Source: Cristatella mucedo (taxonomy: Eukaryota > Bryozoa > Phylactolaemata > Cristatellidae). Taken from it: 64,000 nt of DNA. The position numbers and the translations under genes were made by a program. The number at the start of each line of letters is the position of its first letter. Within the stretch, counting starts at the first letter, position 1. The DNA is taken from contig WPIO01000014.1 of assembly GCA_009760855.2 (NCBI GenBank), positions 7,034,501 to 7,098,500 on the forward strand. Reading direction: 5' to 3'. The notes under the pieces are model-generated. The model ran no database searches, was not told where the DNA came from, and saw only the letters and a program-made list of their open reading frames with translations. Below, in pieces: positions 24,656-39,000 of the stretch.

Positions 24656-25741
24656 TGTGCGGTTTTTGCCTAGAATTGAAACTTGATGCACTTGATTTAC
24701 ACTCGTGCAATACAGATTGCATGCTTTGAATACCGGTACTGTTTGTTAAATTAAGTTCATTTCTATGGCTTCTTGCAGTCTCGGCTACTCAATACCTAAT
24801 CGTAGCAATTTTTCTTCAATGGCGCAGGACAGTCTTCTCGCAGCATTCTTCTATTATTTCAATCAAAGTGTTCCCGTGATTATTTTTAAGTTCTTGCGAA
24901 GTTTTTTGGAGAGTGGTTATTGGTAAGGCTGCATAATAGAGCTGCAAGCATTACGGAAAGTTGGCATCATGGTGATCTGCTAATCTTAGTGGCTGCAGCC
25001 GGATGTTGAAGGTAGACGTTTGTCTCACCTCACACGAGCTTGTCGATGGTTCATTAGCCTACCGCGATCATTCTCTTGAACACAAGGGGATCTAATTTTC
25101 AACGTAGCCGTGGGTGCAGTGGCAAAATCAAAATTCCTGAATTCTGTTCGCCTTATCTCAATTCTCACAGCATTACCAGCCTTAAATGCTATAACGGCAC
25201 GTTTTTACACTGAACATGCTGCCTGCTAATGATTGCGTGGTCTCGGCATGGCTGAGAATTATTCTCTGCTCTTAAGATGTGCTGATCTCCTCGCCATCGC
25301 CTGTTGGTTCCGTCATGTCAGCCCCTCAAGCAAATGTCAAGCAGGTGCAAGTCGCGTTATGGTGCAGTGTCCGCTGCGTGCACGAAGTGCATCATTAGCA
25401 GGTCCTTTCGCGAAGCCATTGATTGACGTGATGTCGGTTTGTTATCAAATTTAAATTTCACACTGATACCAAGAAGAGCTCATGATGAACGTGGCTGAGC
25501 ATATGCAATAAAAAATATCTCTTTCTAGCTGATTCTTTACATTTTATGACACCGCTCATATTTTCTATGCTGCCATGCTGCCCATGCATATCAACAGTCC
25601 AAAAAAACTTTTTTGGGCCACTCACGAGAAAGAAAAGGTCACTACCCTTACGACCTACAATGTTATTCCCACCTTAGCCCTTAGGTCTTATCCCATGGGT
25701 AAAGTGCATCTCGCGTACGAGTTTCTCGGGGTTCAGCAAAG
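24656..25741. other. no recognisable gene
   Basis: AT-richer interval with no identified repeat, exon or RNA gene. Confidence 0.45.
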
Positions 25742-26140
25742 TTAGGAGATGATTACATAAGATCGACTGAAAGACAGCACTAATGCTTCGAGCAGCATTT
25801 TAAAATTAATTGCATGAAAGTCCAGTGCATATAAGTGGCCTGCGATACGAACTCCATGTAAACATCCTGAATTTGCAATGTAAACTTCCGGGACGAGGTT
25901 GAATCTCTTGCCATCTTCAGTGCCCTCGACGATGACGTAATCAATCGGCTGGTACCATCACTGTCTAAGTGAAACGACTATATGGACGAGAACATCTTTT
26001 GCTGCAGGTGCATGGTCGTCGGAATAAAATATACCAGCTGCGATCTCAACATTGCGAATCAATTTCAGTCTATTATTAACTCTCATCGCTTGTGTACAGA
26101 CTTTGCATCCATTCTTGGCGAACGCAGCTGAGCTGTGCTA
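25742..26140 (-). pseudogene. unidentified protein-like frame, one internal stop
   Basis: On the minus strand one frame runs about 132 codons with a single TGA (25957-25959). Its translation looks protein-like rather than compositional: near the start FAKNGCKVCTQAM, then LIRNVEIAAGIFYSDDHAPA, WYQPIDYVIVEGT after the stop, and GVRIAGHLYALDFHAINFKM towards the end. A second minus frame just upstream (26182-26403) may belong to it after a frame change. I do not recognise the family; a decayed transposase or host pseudogene are both possible. Confidence 0.3.
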
Positions 26141-28139
26141 GCAGCTGGGTGCTGGAACAAGGCACTCTTGGTAAAAACCCTTCAGGCAGTCCATGCCGAT
26201 GTAAAACTGTGGTATTGTTCTTGGAAGTTGTCAGCGAAGGTAAAACACTTTTTGATTAGAAGTGCAAGCTTTCCTTGATTGAATTGGATTGCAATGGCCG
26301 CATGAAAATGCCCCCAGCTGTTCAACCAGTTCGAGTTCATTTTCTGCTCTCTTGCCTTACTCGCCATTCTTTTCATTAGCTCCAGCGATGCAATCGCCAG
26401 CAATCACTCTGAATGTCTCAGCATGCGTGCTTGATGCGCGCTGTCTGGCCATGAAGGAGTACTGAACCAAAAAGGAGAAGCGAAGCCCTACGGCCACGGG
26501 CACTCGCGACGGCTCAAAGTACGCGAGCGTTAGACTTGGCGGAGCTCGCGGTGGCCACGATGAAGTCGCGAAGCCTCGCTCCCAGCTGCGCACTTCCTAC
26601 CGCCGCTTTACAACCGACCTGTGACGCCGCCGCTTCGCTGCAGCGTCTCTCGTTGCTGTGACTGCAGGGCGGTTCTCCACCGCCGACGGCGTGGCGAATT
26701 GAGAGCGAGCGGCCGTCCTTTTGACGGCTATCGTCTCGCGGATAGCAGCACTGCCTCGTCAGGGCAGTCGCTCTCTCCCCTCGCGGCTTTGCGAAGCGCA
26801 GCTAAGGACGGACGTGCGCAATATCGCTACCATCGCGTCCGCACGCACTGGGCGAGAGCTTCGGGCGGCGTCCGAGGAGTCGGAGTGCCGTCTACTCCAC
26901 TCCAGGACCGCCCCGGCGGCGCTGATGAGCGGAAGCGCCCGTGGGCGGCTCCGGGGCCGGCGGGGCGGGGCGGGGCGGGGCGGAATAGTACACTAATCTG
27001 AATCGCCATTCAAACTTCGGCGCCGCCGCAGGGTGCAAAGCACCGTCCCTGCGTACCGTCGTAGAGCTGCGAGAGCTTGCGTCGTTCGCGAGCTCGTGAC
27101 GCAGCGTCGTACGACGGGTCTGCAGCAGTTGACGCGTTCTCGAGCCTGGCCCCGAGCGCGCGTGCACACGGGACGGTTGAAATTGACGCCGCACAACGCC
27201 CGACCGATCCCCCCACACCTAAAGACCGTCAAGTTTGCCCGCTACTACCGCTATAATCGCCAAATATTTTCCGCGGAGTCGCATTCAGACTTCGCCGAGC
27301 ACGATGCGGCCAGGCGCTAAGCGAAACAGCCTTGGCAAGAATTCGTAGAAAAAAACATGAGTCAAAGGGTTCACTACCAAGTAAGGCGACTGGATCTTCA
27401 CTTAAACGTCGGCCGCCTTACTATTAGCCTCTCGCGGTCGGCAAATCGCGCTCCGCGTATTTATTCTGCGGAATGCGATGTCGCGGCGGCATTTGTAGCG
27501 GCGATAATTGCTTCTGCTGCGGTCCGAGCGCCGGCTGAGCGCAGGCCGCTGCGCTCCCATCGGCTCCTCGTGGCGCCGCCGTCGATCCGCGGACTTTTTT
27601 GAGTGCATTCGTGCGCGCATTCGTGCTTCGGCTCTTTTTGTGACGCAATCTGCGACGCGTGGCGTACGCGAGCGGCAGCGCGCCGGCCACTCGGCCTCGG
27701 TGTTCTCACGCCCGTCGCTCGCGGGAGGGACTGCAGCGCCGCATGAATCGCTGGACCGATGCGAGGGCGCCATCTTTCGGCCCCGCAAGCGTAAACTTTG
27801 GTAAAGCTTCTGCTAGCTCCCCTGCGATGTTCCTCGACAAGCTTGCGCAAGGTGGAACGCCTCCTTATAACGGCCAGGCGATTCCTGTGGCGTCCGCTGC
27901 CGCGGTGCTACGGACGTGGGGCCGATCGCCAGAGGTCAGCGGTCAGGGGTCAGCCCGTGCGCCACTTGGCGCCCCACGGGGGAGGCGCGGCCGATCGAGC
28001 CGACTCGGCAGGTATTGCGTCTGAGAAATGCTTAGACCGGACGCCCTGGTGGGACCGGCGTCACCAAGAGCGGTGCCAGGTTTTCTCACTCGCCGTCACC
28101 GGCAGTTGGCGCGCTACCCTCCTCGCACTATCGCCTGCC
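26141..28139. other. GC-rich block without a confident gene
   Basis: CpG-dense. It holds a G-rich tract at 26955-26984 and one arm of a 27-bp inverted repeat (27647-27673). Long open frames on both strands are compositional. Confidence 0.45.
26955..26984 (+). repeat. GGGGC tandem, G-quadruplex-prone
   Basis: Four consecutive GGGGC units flanked by GG runs: five closely spaced G-runs on the + strand, sufficient for an intramolecular quadruplex. Confidence 0.75.
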
Positions 28140-30175
28140 GCATGTCATGTCATATATCTCCGTCTGTAACTCCACAAAGTCATACAGACCATGTGGGTGT
28201 TACGCAGGAGAGTTTTGTATAGCGCACTCACAGCCTAAGTGGCTTCCGGTACGCATTCGGTAGCCAACAGACTTCGTCTTACGCAACCAAGAAAAAGTGG
28301 GAAGCATAGCAGGGTCAGGAGAGCAGCTGAGGTAGTGAGTAGCATGGAAGTAGCAGCTCAGGACCACTGAAAAGGATGTGCCGTAGTCGGCAGTAGGAGT
28401 GTAGTTCTCGTTGCGTAAGAATTGTGGAAGCGAGTTCCACAGTCTAGCACCTGCAGAGCTCAAGCTTCTATCGCCAACTGTCTTTAAGCGGAGGAATGGG
28501 AGAGCTAATTTATTGTCCACGCAGGTCCTGAGGGCGCGAACAGGCTGAAACTGATGCAGCAGTTCAGCTAGGTACGAAGGAGCCAAGCCGTGTCGGGCCT
28601 TGTGGGTCAGCGTAAGAACTTTGCTCTGTATCCTTTGCTCAACCGGCAACCATCCTAGTTCTTACAGCAAAGGAGACACGTGCTCAAACCGCTGGGACTT
28701 GAAGACTAGCCTTGCAGCCATAATCATATTCCACTGTAGTGGCATAATAGCTTTCTTTGGCAGCCCAGCCAAAAGGAAATTACAATAATCAAGTCGAGAC
28801 AGAACTAAAGAGCTAGTTAAGTTTTTTACAAGCCACTGTGGGAGACAGCTTCTAATCTTGGATAGGGATAGGACGAGATGGCTAGCTGTAGAGGTAGTCT
28901 TCTGAATGAAGCTTTTGAAATTGAGGCAGCTGTCGAACACGACACCTAAATTTCGAGCACATGGTGATGGTCGCACAATAGTATCACCTATTAGAAGAGC
29001 AAAGCCTTTTAATCCAGCCACACTCTTAGGGTGTCCTATGAGCAGCAGTTCGGTTGTATCATAATTTAATTTCAGGAATTTTTCCGACATCCAGGATCGA
29101 ATATCAGCAAGGCAAGCATTCAGTTTCTCAGTTGCCACAGCAGATTTCGACGGTTTGGATGACAAATACAACTGAGTATCGTCAGCATAGAAGTGATATC
29201 CTATTCCATGTGCTTTAATCATTTTTCCCAGAGGTTGTGTATAAATTGAGAACAGCAAGGGACCGAGTACAGACCCTTAAGGGACTCCACAGGTGATTCT
29301 TCTCGTGTGTGAAACCTGATCCTCACACGACACGGGTTGAATACGATCAGACAAGTATGATTTAAACCACGCCAGAGCTTCGTCTACCAGACCGATCGTT
29401 GTTCTCAATCGTTCAAGCAGAACTTCGTGATCGATGGTTTCGAAGGCAGCAGACAGATCTAGCAGAGCTAGGGCAGTGACATTCCCGTCTTCGTTGCCAC
29501 GTAGAAGGTCGTTGTTAACATGGAGGAGAGCAGTTTCAGTGGAGTGCTGCCTCTTGAACCCTGATTGAAATGCTTCTGACATTCCATTATTTTTAATATG
29601 TTCAGCCAGCTGCTTAGCAACCATTTTTTCAAGAATCTTTGATAAGAAAGGAAGAAGGGAAACTGGGCGATAGTTTGCAAGGACCTCTGTGTCTAATCCA
29701 GACTTTTTAAGAATCGGTCCAACGATTTCCGATTTGAAGGACTTGGGGACGACCCCTCTTCCCAAAGAAGCATTACAATTCTTGGTCTGCTAGTGAAGAC
29801 CACATGGATGAAGGTATTGGGTCTTCAGGAGACGAGCTCTATTTGCTAGACCTTATTAAGGCAGCCACATCGCTTGCAGAAACGTCGGAGAACCTTTTAA
29901 GGAAGGTCACAGGTTGAGGAACGGCGATTGCTTTGTTTGGAGGGGGCTTAATGGAGGCACAAATGTGCACAATTTTTTCAGTAAAGAAGGCTGAAATCTT
30001 TTCGGCTGAGCCCTTAATATCAGAGAGTCAGACCTCACAGCATTGGCCAGTAAATGATTTCCTGTCTTATAAATCTGTTTAGTGTTCGACTGGCAGGAAT
30101 TCAGCTTTCTAATAAAACAAGAAGCCCTGGCTTTTTTAAGCTTTCGGGTGTACACTCGAAGGAAGTTTTTAAAAT
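28140..30175 (-). mobile_element. LINE-P, CR1/L2-like non-LTR retrotransposon, 5' truncated
   Basis: Minus strand. One reading frame runs from about 30155 to 28200, interrupted by stop codons but showing no frameshift in the recognised parts. In order: a linker (YTRKLKKARASCF), reverse transcriptase blocks [33 protein letters not shown] (catalytic Asp), GVP followed by a stop where Gln is usual, [12 protein letters not shown] (across 29277) and [11 protein letters not shown] (catalytic Asp pair, near 29190), [12 protein letters not shown], and a C-terminal domain (LGWLPVEQRI after another stop; SAGARLWNSLP). The 3' noncoding end has GCGCTATACAAAACTCTCC, ACACCCACATGGTC and an ATGAC-like repeat (28145-28160). 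No endonuclease remains. The enzyme would copy its own RNA into DNA at a nicked target; this copy cannot. Confidence 0.92.
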
Positions 30176-32050
<1,875 letters not shown>

Positions 32051-32799
32051 GGTGCTGCGGCTCGCGTACGCCACGCGTCGCAGATTTCGCTACAAACCAA
32101 GCTCGACATGGTGGGCACGCTTTCTCCATCGTGCGCGACGAGCAGCGAGAGCTGAGTGGCGGCGCCCTCCGCTCCGCTCCAGTCCTGCGCCCGCCCGAGG
32201 CGCTCGGGCGTGCGTCGCCTCTCGCTGCTGCGATGGCGCGTCTCGCGTTCTTCGTCGCCGTCGCCGTCAGTGGCTGCTGCAGCCGCAATCGGCCGCGAAT
32301 GAGCCTATCGCTCTCGGCCAGTCGGCGGCGTGCCTTTCAACTCTCGCCAGGCAGGGCGCCCGTCGCCGCGGACCGCGGCACGCCCGACGCTGGAACCTTC
32401 CTGACTGGGGAATTTCCACCGCGGAGGGACGCTGAAGCGCCCCGACGCGGCGCTTGCGAATGATAGGCGGCTGCTGTACCGAACCGCTCGCGCGCGCCCC
32501 TAACCGCCTTCGCACGCTCCGGTCCTCTCGTTGCCTCGCGCGGAGCTTTTGGTAGGAGAGCGGCCGCCGTGCGGCCGCTCTCAGCCTCCGCCACCGCGTG
32601 CAGTCCGAGCGCCGGTAGGCATAGGCGGCCAGCTTCGAAGAGAGACGAGACAATGCTGGAGATGCCGAGGCTTGATCCTGGCACCTCGCAGTTGCTAAGC
32701 TGTCATTAAACCGCGCATGTAGATTGCGGCCAAAGATGTGATGAGTTCATCGTAAAAGATCTGTGGGGAAGAGTTTACGGTATTATGTTAACTTATGTA
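32051..32799. other. GC-rich, no confident gene
   Basis: CpG-dense. It begins with the second arm (32060-32086) of the 27-bp inverted repeat and then shows weak similarity to the sequence beyond the first arm. Confidence 0.45.
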
Positions 32800-32960
32800 A
32801 CAGCCTCATTTGCCTAAAGCCGGAAGAGCATTAGCGGCTGATACCGCCGCTTGCAGAGGGCAGTAAAGGATCGCCAATAAAGGACTCCAAGACTTGAACC
32901 CGCGACTTGGGTCGGGAAGACGACGCGCCTTACCTCCGGGGCTTATACCTAGGTGCAACA
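32800..32960 (-). mobile_element. SINE-B-like, second subfamily
   Basis: Shares the SINE-B layout on the minus strand: GGTAAGGCGCG near the A box, GGGTTCAAGTC at the B box, then GCAAGCGGCGGTATCAG and an AAATGAGGCTG tail. It differs throughout and is closer to the copy at 58945-59110, so two subfamilies seem present. Confidence 0.65.
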
Positions 32961-33534
32961 GTTTATGTGCAGCAGGGAACCTTCGCTGAGGCGTCGGTGA
33001 GTCTGCACATGTTCAGGTGAGAAATTATACCGTTTCTAATACTAGCATTGCTTCTTACACTAAAAATGCATTTGTGTAGCACACTAAGAGAACCAAGTCT
33101 CTTTTCAGTTGCTTCGGAAAGGTTATGAGACCGCCTGATCAGAGATCGAGTCTCACTGCCGCGCACACTCACACGCACGCACACGTTTGGTGCTCTCCGA
33201 GAAGCGACCGACGAGCCAGCAGCAGTTGCGTGCCGCGCTTTGCAGCCGCCGCGTCGCGAGAGACGAGAAAGTTGCAGCGGAGAGACACTCGCTATTTCGT
33301 AGAATACGCCTGCGAGAGAATGCCGCTTGCCAAAGGATGAGACGGCAGTTTCGCCTGCGTTACAAACGCAACTTGGTGGCTCCTGAAGAAAGTGAGGTGC
33401 TCGTAGCAGTGCTTTCGACTCCTTCTTCACCCCAGCCGTTGCAGCTGCCTCATCTTCATTGAGTCGGGCGTCGACGTGTCGCCTAAATCGAGGCAGCGGT
33501 ACTTTTACTCGGCCTTGGGACCGACGTCTTTAGT
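32961..33534. other. no confident gene; SINE-A tail at 33059-33125
   Basis: A minus-strand SINE-A tail fragment (TTTGTGTAGCACACTAAGAG and AACCAAGTCTC) occupies 33059-33125. The GC-rich part after 33150 has a 91-codon + frame (33187-33462) rich in Arg with no recognised domain. Confidence 0.4.
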
Positions 33535-33606
33535 GCCGGTCCGTACCGTACGTCGTACGTCATACAGTACCGTATATCATACGTCATACCATACGTCGTA
33601 CGTCAC
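33535..33606. repeat. short tandem of CGTACGTCATAC-like units
   Basis: About six imperfect CGTACGTC(G/A)TAC units. Palindromic GTAC and CGTACG steps dominate. Confidence 0.85.
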
Positions 33607-34620
33607 TTGGAATGATCTCAAACGAGAGCGGGATTAGTGCGCACAGCACCGAGGTGAGGAGCAAGCGCCGATGTCTCGGCACGTGACCAGCACCTGCGAC
33701 CGTGCGCCTGACCGCGTTCATCCCTGGCGTTGCGGCGCCAATCCATCTGCTTCTACCATACGTTCAGTTAGACAGCAGGCGGCAGGACGGCAGGCAAGGC
33801 CTAAAGGCTCTCAATTGGAGCATGTACCAGAGCGGCGGACTTTGAGCTGCGAGCTGCCGAGCGGCCAGTCGCGATCGAACGGCACACTCTCTGTAGTCAC
33901 TCAGCTCACCGCTCCGCTATAGCCAAACGCGTTCAAGATGAGCGAACGGTTTCTCATGGGTCTCGACGAAGAAGGGTCACAAGTCTCAGCAATTACTTCA
34001 CTTCTGAAGCCGCATTTCACGCGAAAAATTCGTGTCGCCGATTCCAAACTCGCGTCTTTCACCGCAAACACAACTCAGCACGAAGCCGGCGATACTCCTT
34101 CGAGAGACGGTGACAGGATTGACAACGGGCAGAGTATAGCAAACAGCTAGGCGATGAAACCCAATGTACTAAAGTAGGATGAGGCAGCAATCAAAAACGC
34201 CCTAACTATAACATAAGCCGCAATAACAGGTCCTTGTCCTGAGCACATAGCTGTACGATTCACAGCGAAAAAGAGGGTCGGATCAGATCGATACGATGCT
34301 TAAAGTGCACCTCACCCACCACCTGCAACTTCAGATTGCCTTCAAGGAGGCAACCATTGATCGTGACGTATCGCGCGCGTACCGCATTACTTTGGCCTTA
34401 GGAGCCTATAGGAATCACTAGCCACAGGCATGAGCGGTTCGGTCTTGGAAGGCTAGCGTTTCGCTAGCTGCCTCAGACTGCTTCCGACCGCGACTTCCGG
34501 CCCGCCCCTGCCCATCGCACTGGGGATTGTCTCTGCTAGCGATGGATGGCGGCATTCGACGTTGGCCGATCGCCAGTGGTCGAGCCGTGGCGCGCGACTG
34601 CAGCCGCCCTTACTAGCCGC
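33607..34620. other. no recognisable gene
   Basis: Several short frames without similarity. Nothing supported. Confidence 0.4.
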
Positions 34621-34644
34621 CCCTCTCTCTCTCTTTCTCTCTAA

Positions 34645-34688
<44 letters not shown>

Positions 34689-34689
34689 T

Positions 34690-34762
<73 letters not shown>

Positions 34763-34803
34763 CTCTGTCTCTGTCTCTCTCTCTCTCTTGCTGTCTCTCT
34801 CTG

Positions 34804-34890
<87 letters not shown>

Positions 34891-34955
34891 CTCTCTCTCT
34901 CTCTCTTTCTCCTTCTCTCGCTGTCTCTGTCTCTCTCTCTCTCTCTCTCGAGCAC
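34621..34955. repeat. CT and CTGT microsatellite
   Basis: A CTGT tract (about 34645-34710) followed by CT with CTGT and CTAT interruptions. Confidence 0.95.
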
Positions 34956-35711
34956 TGGCTGCTCTAGGTAGCTGCTCTCAGTCTCACCTCTGCGGATGAA
35001 TTCGGAGCGCCGCGTCCTAGTTGGCCTTCTTCAGTCTCTGAGGAGGGTGCGGCTTTCTTCACTCTGCCTCGAGCGTTTGCCCAACACTCCTGGCTGCATG
35101 CTCGCCGGAGCTCCGGTCACCTACACGTCGAGGCTGTCGAAGCGCAATCACTCCCTAAAGTAAGCGGTCCTCGCATCATTGAGCCGCGACAGAGAAGCGT
35201 ACGGGAGCTTCTCCTCGCAGACGGTCCAAGTCGTGCGATCGCGCGCAATCGTGTCAGAGGGCCTGCGAAAAAGCTGGATGAGCGATGATGGCAATCGGCG
35301 TAGGCCTCGGTCGTTCGATGACGCGGTTCGCGGCGCCGCGCATGCGCAGTGCGCCACTCGCGCTTTCGCGCCGAGCGCCGCCGCTTTGCCGGAATCTCTC
35401 GAAACGGAAAGTCGCTAGCGCCATCTCACCCCCTAGCCGAGTTTCAGGGACGCGGTAATTTCCATACGACCATGCGATCGTTGTGCTCGTCGCTGCTCGA
35501 ATCCCTGCACTGTTCACTCGCGACTGCGACTCGGGCCGCCGTGCTGAGCTTCCTCGCACTCCCCGCCGGATGTCGTACAGGGCCGACGGAGGAGGGAGGG
35601 GCTTTCGTTATCCACCTCTCGGTCTTAGCTCGAGGTCAAGGTGCTCGCACTTTAGGACCTTTGTTGCGGGTGCGACTGCTTCAACTGGCATTCCGCTATT
35701 GCCAACTGCAT
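34956..35711. other. GC-rich, no confident gene
   Basis: Frames open on both strands because of composition; no domain recognised. Confidence 0.4.
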
Positions 35712-35885
35712 GAGCCGTAACGCCTCACTAACTAAGGCGGTTGCTTTTCACGACCGGGGTTGTGGGTTCGAATCCTGCGGTGGGCAACCCTTCATTGCAG
35801 CTGCAAGCGGTGGCGATAGCCTTAAGAGGTCTTCTGTCGCTATACAAAAGAGGCTGTGAAATCAGCTGGTATGTTTTTATACATA
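35712..35885 (+). mobile_element. SINE-B
   Basis: Head GAGCCGTAACGCCTCACTAA, A-box-like CTAAGGCGGTTGC, B box GTGGGTTCGAATCC (a perfect tRNA-type match), GCTGCAAGCGGTGGCGATAG, and the tail CTATACAAAAGAGGCTG. Confidence 0.85.
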
Positions 35886-35967
35886 ATAAGGCTGATTTAT
35901 CAGCTGACTTTCACTTTACTTTGCATTCCACACTTCATTCTGTCGGAGCTTCCGTTTTAATAACGGT

Positions 35968-36035
35968 AGTGATAAAACATTTGCATAGCACTTCTAAATA
36001 ACTGAATTTCTATCTACGCACTTTAGAAATAAGGG
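35968..36035 (-). mobile_element. SINE-A or LINE-T tail fragment
   Basis: Complement of the tail shared by both families (TTTGCATAGCACTTCTAAAT, then CTGAATTTCTATCTACGCA). Too short to assign to one family. Confidence 0.45.
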
Positions 36036-38289
36036 AAAGGAAGCGTGTCAATTTTTCAGTAATATATTGTGGTAGATTTCCGGACACGCGAGCACAGGAA
36101 TGACGATTCCCGCGAACTGAGCAGACGCTGCGAGGAGGCGCTGCCTGCGCTTCGCCGCATTCAGAAGAGATTTCCCGAAGCACCCCCTAGCTAATCGCTT
36201 AGGCCGCTGCATCTGAGCTCTCGGAGGCGGCGTCGCCGTGCGGGCACACCGCGTCAACCAATCTGTAGCTCCGCTCAACCTCGCGTGCGGGTACGAAGCG
36301 GCTGCGACGGAGCAGATTTTGAGCGCCGCCTATCGGCGGCACACCTCGCTCGGGCTAGGCGGGGCGCCAGCAGCCTCCGGAGCGACCGTAGCTGGCGACG
36401 AAGCGAACACATGGTGAATCGCGCATTCGCCTTTCTCGTTTGAATAGTTTGGCCCGCGTCCAATCGGCGGCGCCCAGAAGTTCGCGGCAGCGCCGCCGTC
36501 CGGGAGCGGTGGCCGTTTGGTAGAGGAGGCCGGGGCGGCGGCGGCGGCGGAGGAGCGAGCGGCCGCCGCAAGGGTGGAACGCCGCTGCGAAGGAGGCCGA
36601 TGCCGCAACGCCCGGAGAGCACTTCGCGGCCGCTGCACCGCGTCCTCGTGCGACGTCGCGGCTGGCTTCATCGGGCGCTCGCGTGGCGGTCTTTGCGCCG
36701 CTGTCAAGGGGCCGCCCTGCGTCCTAGGGCTGCCATTCACAAAGTCACGACTTCAGAGAAAGCATGCCGCCGATGGTCAGCTATCGAATGGCCGCGCACC
36801 AACCGCCCGCTGCGTCCGTCGACAGGAGCTCTCCGCCGCCGAAGCTCGCCGCCGCGCGCCGCAGAGCGCTGCTCCACTGAGGCTCATTCTGCCGCTATGT
36901 AAACGAGGCTGCTAAATCAGCCCACCCGTTAGTTTTTCTCGTCTTCCGGCCGCGCTCGCTCGTCAGTACCGCCGCCGCCGCCAACGCGACGACCAGCTAC
37001 GGCCGGCGGCGGCGGCGGAGGCGACGGTCGTCGCGTCGGTGGTCGGCTGTGGTCGGCGGCGGCGCCGACGACGTATCTGCGCGGAGGCTTCGATCGAGCG
37101 CCTCTCTGCGTCGAGCGTGATTGGCGATATAGTGATGATGAAACCTCCTTGTTAATTTTCCGCCTGTTTTCTCGGAAGCGGAGATAGTAATCTCGAAGCC
37201 TATGCGCGCGAATCATCAGCACATTAGGGTCGCGGCGCGACGCTGGCGCAACCTAAAAAACGACGGCAGTCGCCGCCGTCGAATGCTTTTGATAATCAGA
37301 GCGGGCGCTCGTCGCTGACGCCGGAGCTGCCGCCGCGGCACTGGCCCGAGCGGCAGTTGCTATTTGCGATTCGTCAGACGATGAACAATCGTCATCCAGT
37401 GAATCGCTTCTGGCGCCAAACCCTCGGGTCGTCCTTCGCGGCTGAGGCGCTTTTGCCATCGAGGACGCGCTGGCTTGAGCTCTCGACACTCTCTGGCGCA
37501 GTCCGACTCGTGCACCTCCACTGCGCCGGCCGGCTGCCCTACACGTGGCTTAGCTCGAGAGTCAGCGCGAACGCACCGCCTTCGCTTTCTAGCTTCTCTG
37601 GCTGGAGCAGAGTCTTTCCTTCGCGGGTTGTGGACGCCGCGCGATCGTCGGAGTACGGACCTTCGGTGCGACGCGCCGACCGACCGCTTTTACGATCCCA
37701 CGCCCGAGCGCCGTTAGAAGGGATCGTCTTCTTGCGCGCGACGTCTGCTGGCCCAATGATGAGGTCACCGCGTTTCGCCACATTCGCCTTCGGCTCGGTT
37801 TCCGAGTAGCCGCGGTAGGGCGGTCGTGGCGTGCGAGCGTTTATTTCGATGGCTGCGGCAGGTGGGAGCCTGGGCGTCTCCCGCTTAGTAGGCGGCGCAG
37901 CTCTTCGGGGCGTGCCACGATAGCCCGCTTGTGCCGGCTCTGGCATGCGATTACGCGACCTGCACGCCGGAAGCGAGCGACCGCTGACTAAGCCGAGCGA
38001 AGCGCGATCCCGACGAGACGTCACGGAAATTCCGCTTTGTAGTTGGCCTGGCAGGGCTGCGACGTCGCATCCGGCCGCGGCTACTGGCGTCTAGCGCCTG
38101 GCGACGGCCGGACGGCCATCGCCTGGCTCGCTCGTCGGGCGATAGCTCGCCCCGCGTGCGTCGGTGTTTTGCTGCATTACGCGGTACGAGCGGAGGCGAC
38201 TGGCACTCGGATAAGTTGAGCACACGTATTTGCGTGCAGGTATTTGCGAGTCGGTGTCGCCGAACCGGCGGAGCTTTCCGCCGAGATCA
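36036..38289. other. GC-rich block without a confident gene
   Basis: Includes CGG runs near 36535 and 37003 and a SINE-B 3' tail remnant at about 36889-36932 (CCGCTATGTAAACGAGGCTG). Frames longer than 100 codons occur on both strands and in several phases, so none is credible alone. Confidence 0.45.
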
Positions 38290-38575
38290 GTAATGTAATG
38301 TATCTCAGTCTGTAACTCCAAAAAGTCATAAAGACCATGTGGGTGTCACGCAGGAGAGTTTTTGTATAGCGCACTCACAGCCTAAGCGGCTTTCGGTACG
38401 CATTCGGTAGCCAGCAGACTTCGTTTCACGTAACAAAGAGAAAGTGGGAAGCATAGCAGGGTCAGGAGAGCAGCTGAGGTAGTGAGTAGCATGGAAGTAG
38501 CAGCTCAGGACCACTGAAAAGGATGAGCCATAGTCGGCAGTAAGAGAGTAGTTGTCGTTGCATAAGAAATCAGTC
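38290..38575 (-). mobile_element. LINE-P 3' end
   Basis: A third LINE-P copy, nearly identical to the other two over the last about 280 bp: on the minus strand CTCAGGACCACTGAAAAGG reads in complement, followed by AAGCCGCTTAGGCTGTGAG and a tail of ATTAC units at 38291-38302. It is 5' truncated. Confidence 0.88.
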
Positions 38576-38700
38576 GGAGGGAGTAGCGAGAAGAATGGCG
38601 ACGGAGAGAGAGATAGACAGATAGACAGAGAAACGGGGAGAGAGAGCGAATAAGAGAGAATGAGAGAAAGAGAGAGATCGAGACTGATACTGAGTCGCAA

Positions 38701-38778
<78 letters not shown>

Positions 38779-39000
38779 GGGAGAGTGACAGAGACAGGGA
38801 GATGCAGCAAGTGACTTTGGTAGAGGCAGAGAGAGAAATGCTGCGAGTGAGTGAGTGAGAGACAGAGTCAGGGAGAGCTAGCGAGAGAGAGACAAAAGAG
38901 AGAGAGAGACAGAGAAAGACAGAGAGACAGAGAGACAGTGAGAGACAGTGAGAGACAGTGAGAGACAGAGAGAGACAGAGAGAGACAGAGAGCATGGAAG
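38576..39000. repeat. GA/GACAGT microsatellite
   Basis: Imperfect GA tract with GATA, GACA and GAGTGA interruptions, following the interior end of LINE-P. Confidence 0.93.

Noticed and set aside
33187-33462. 91-codon Arg-rich frame
   Set aside because: Compositional; no known domain.
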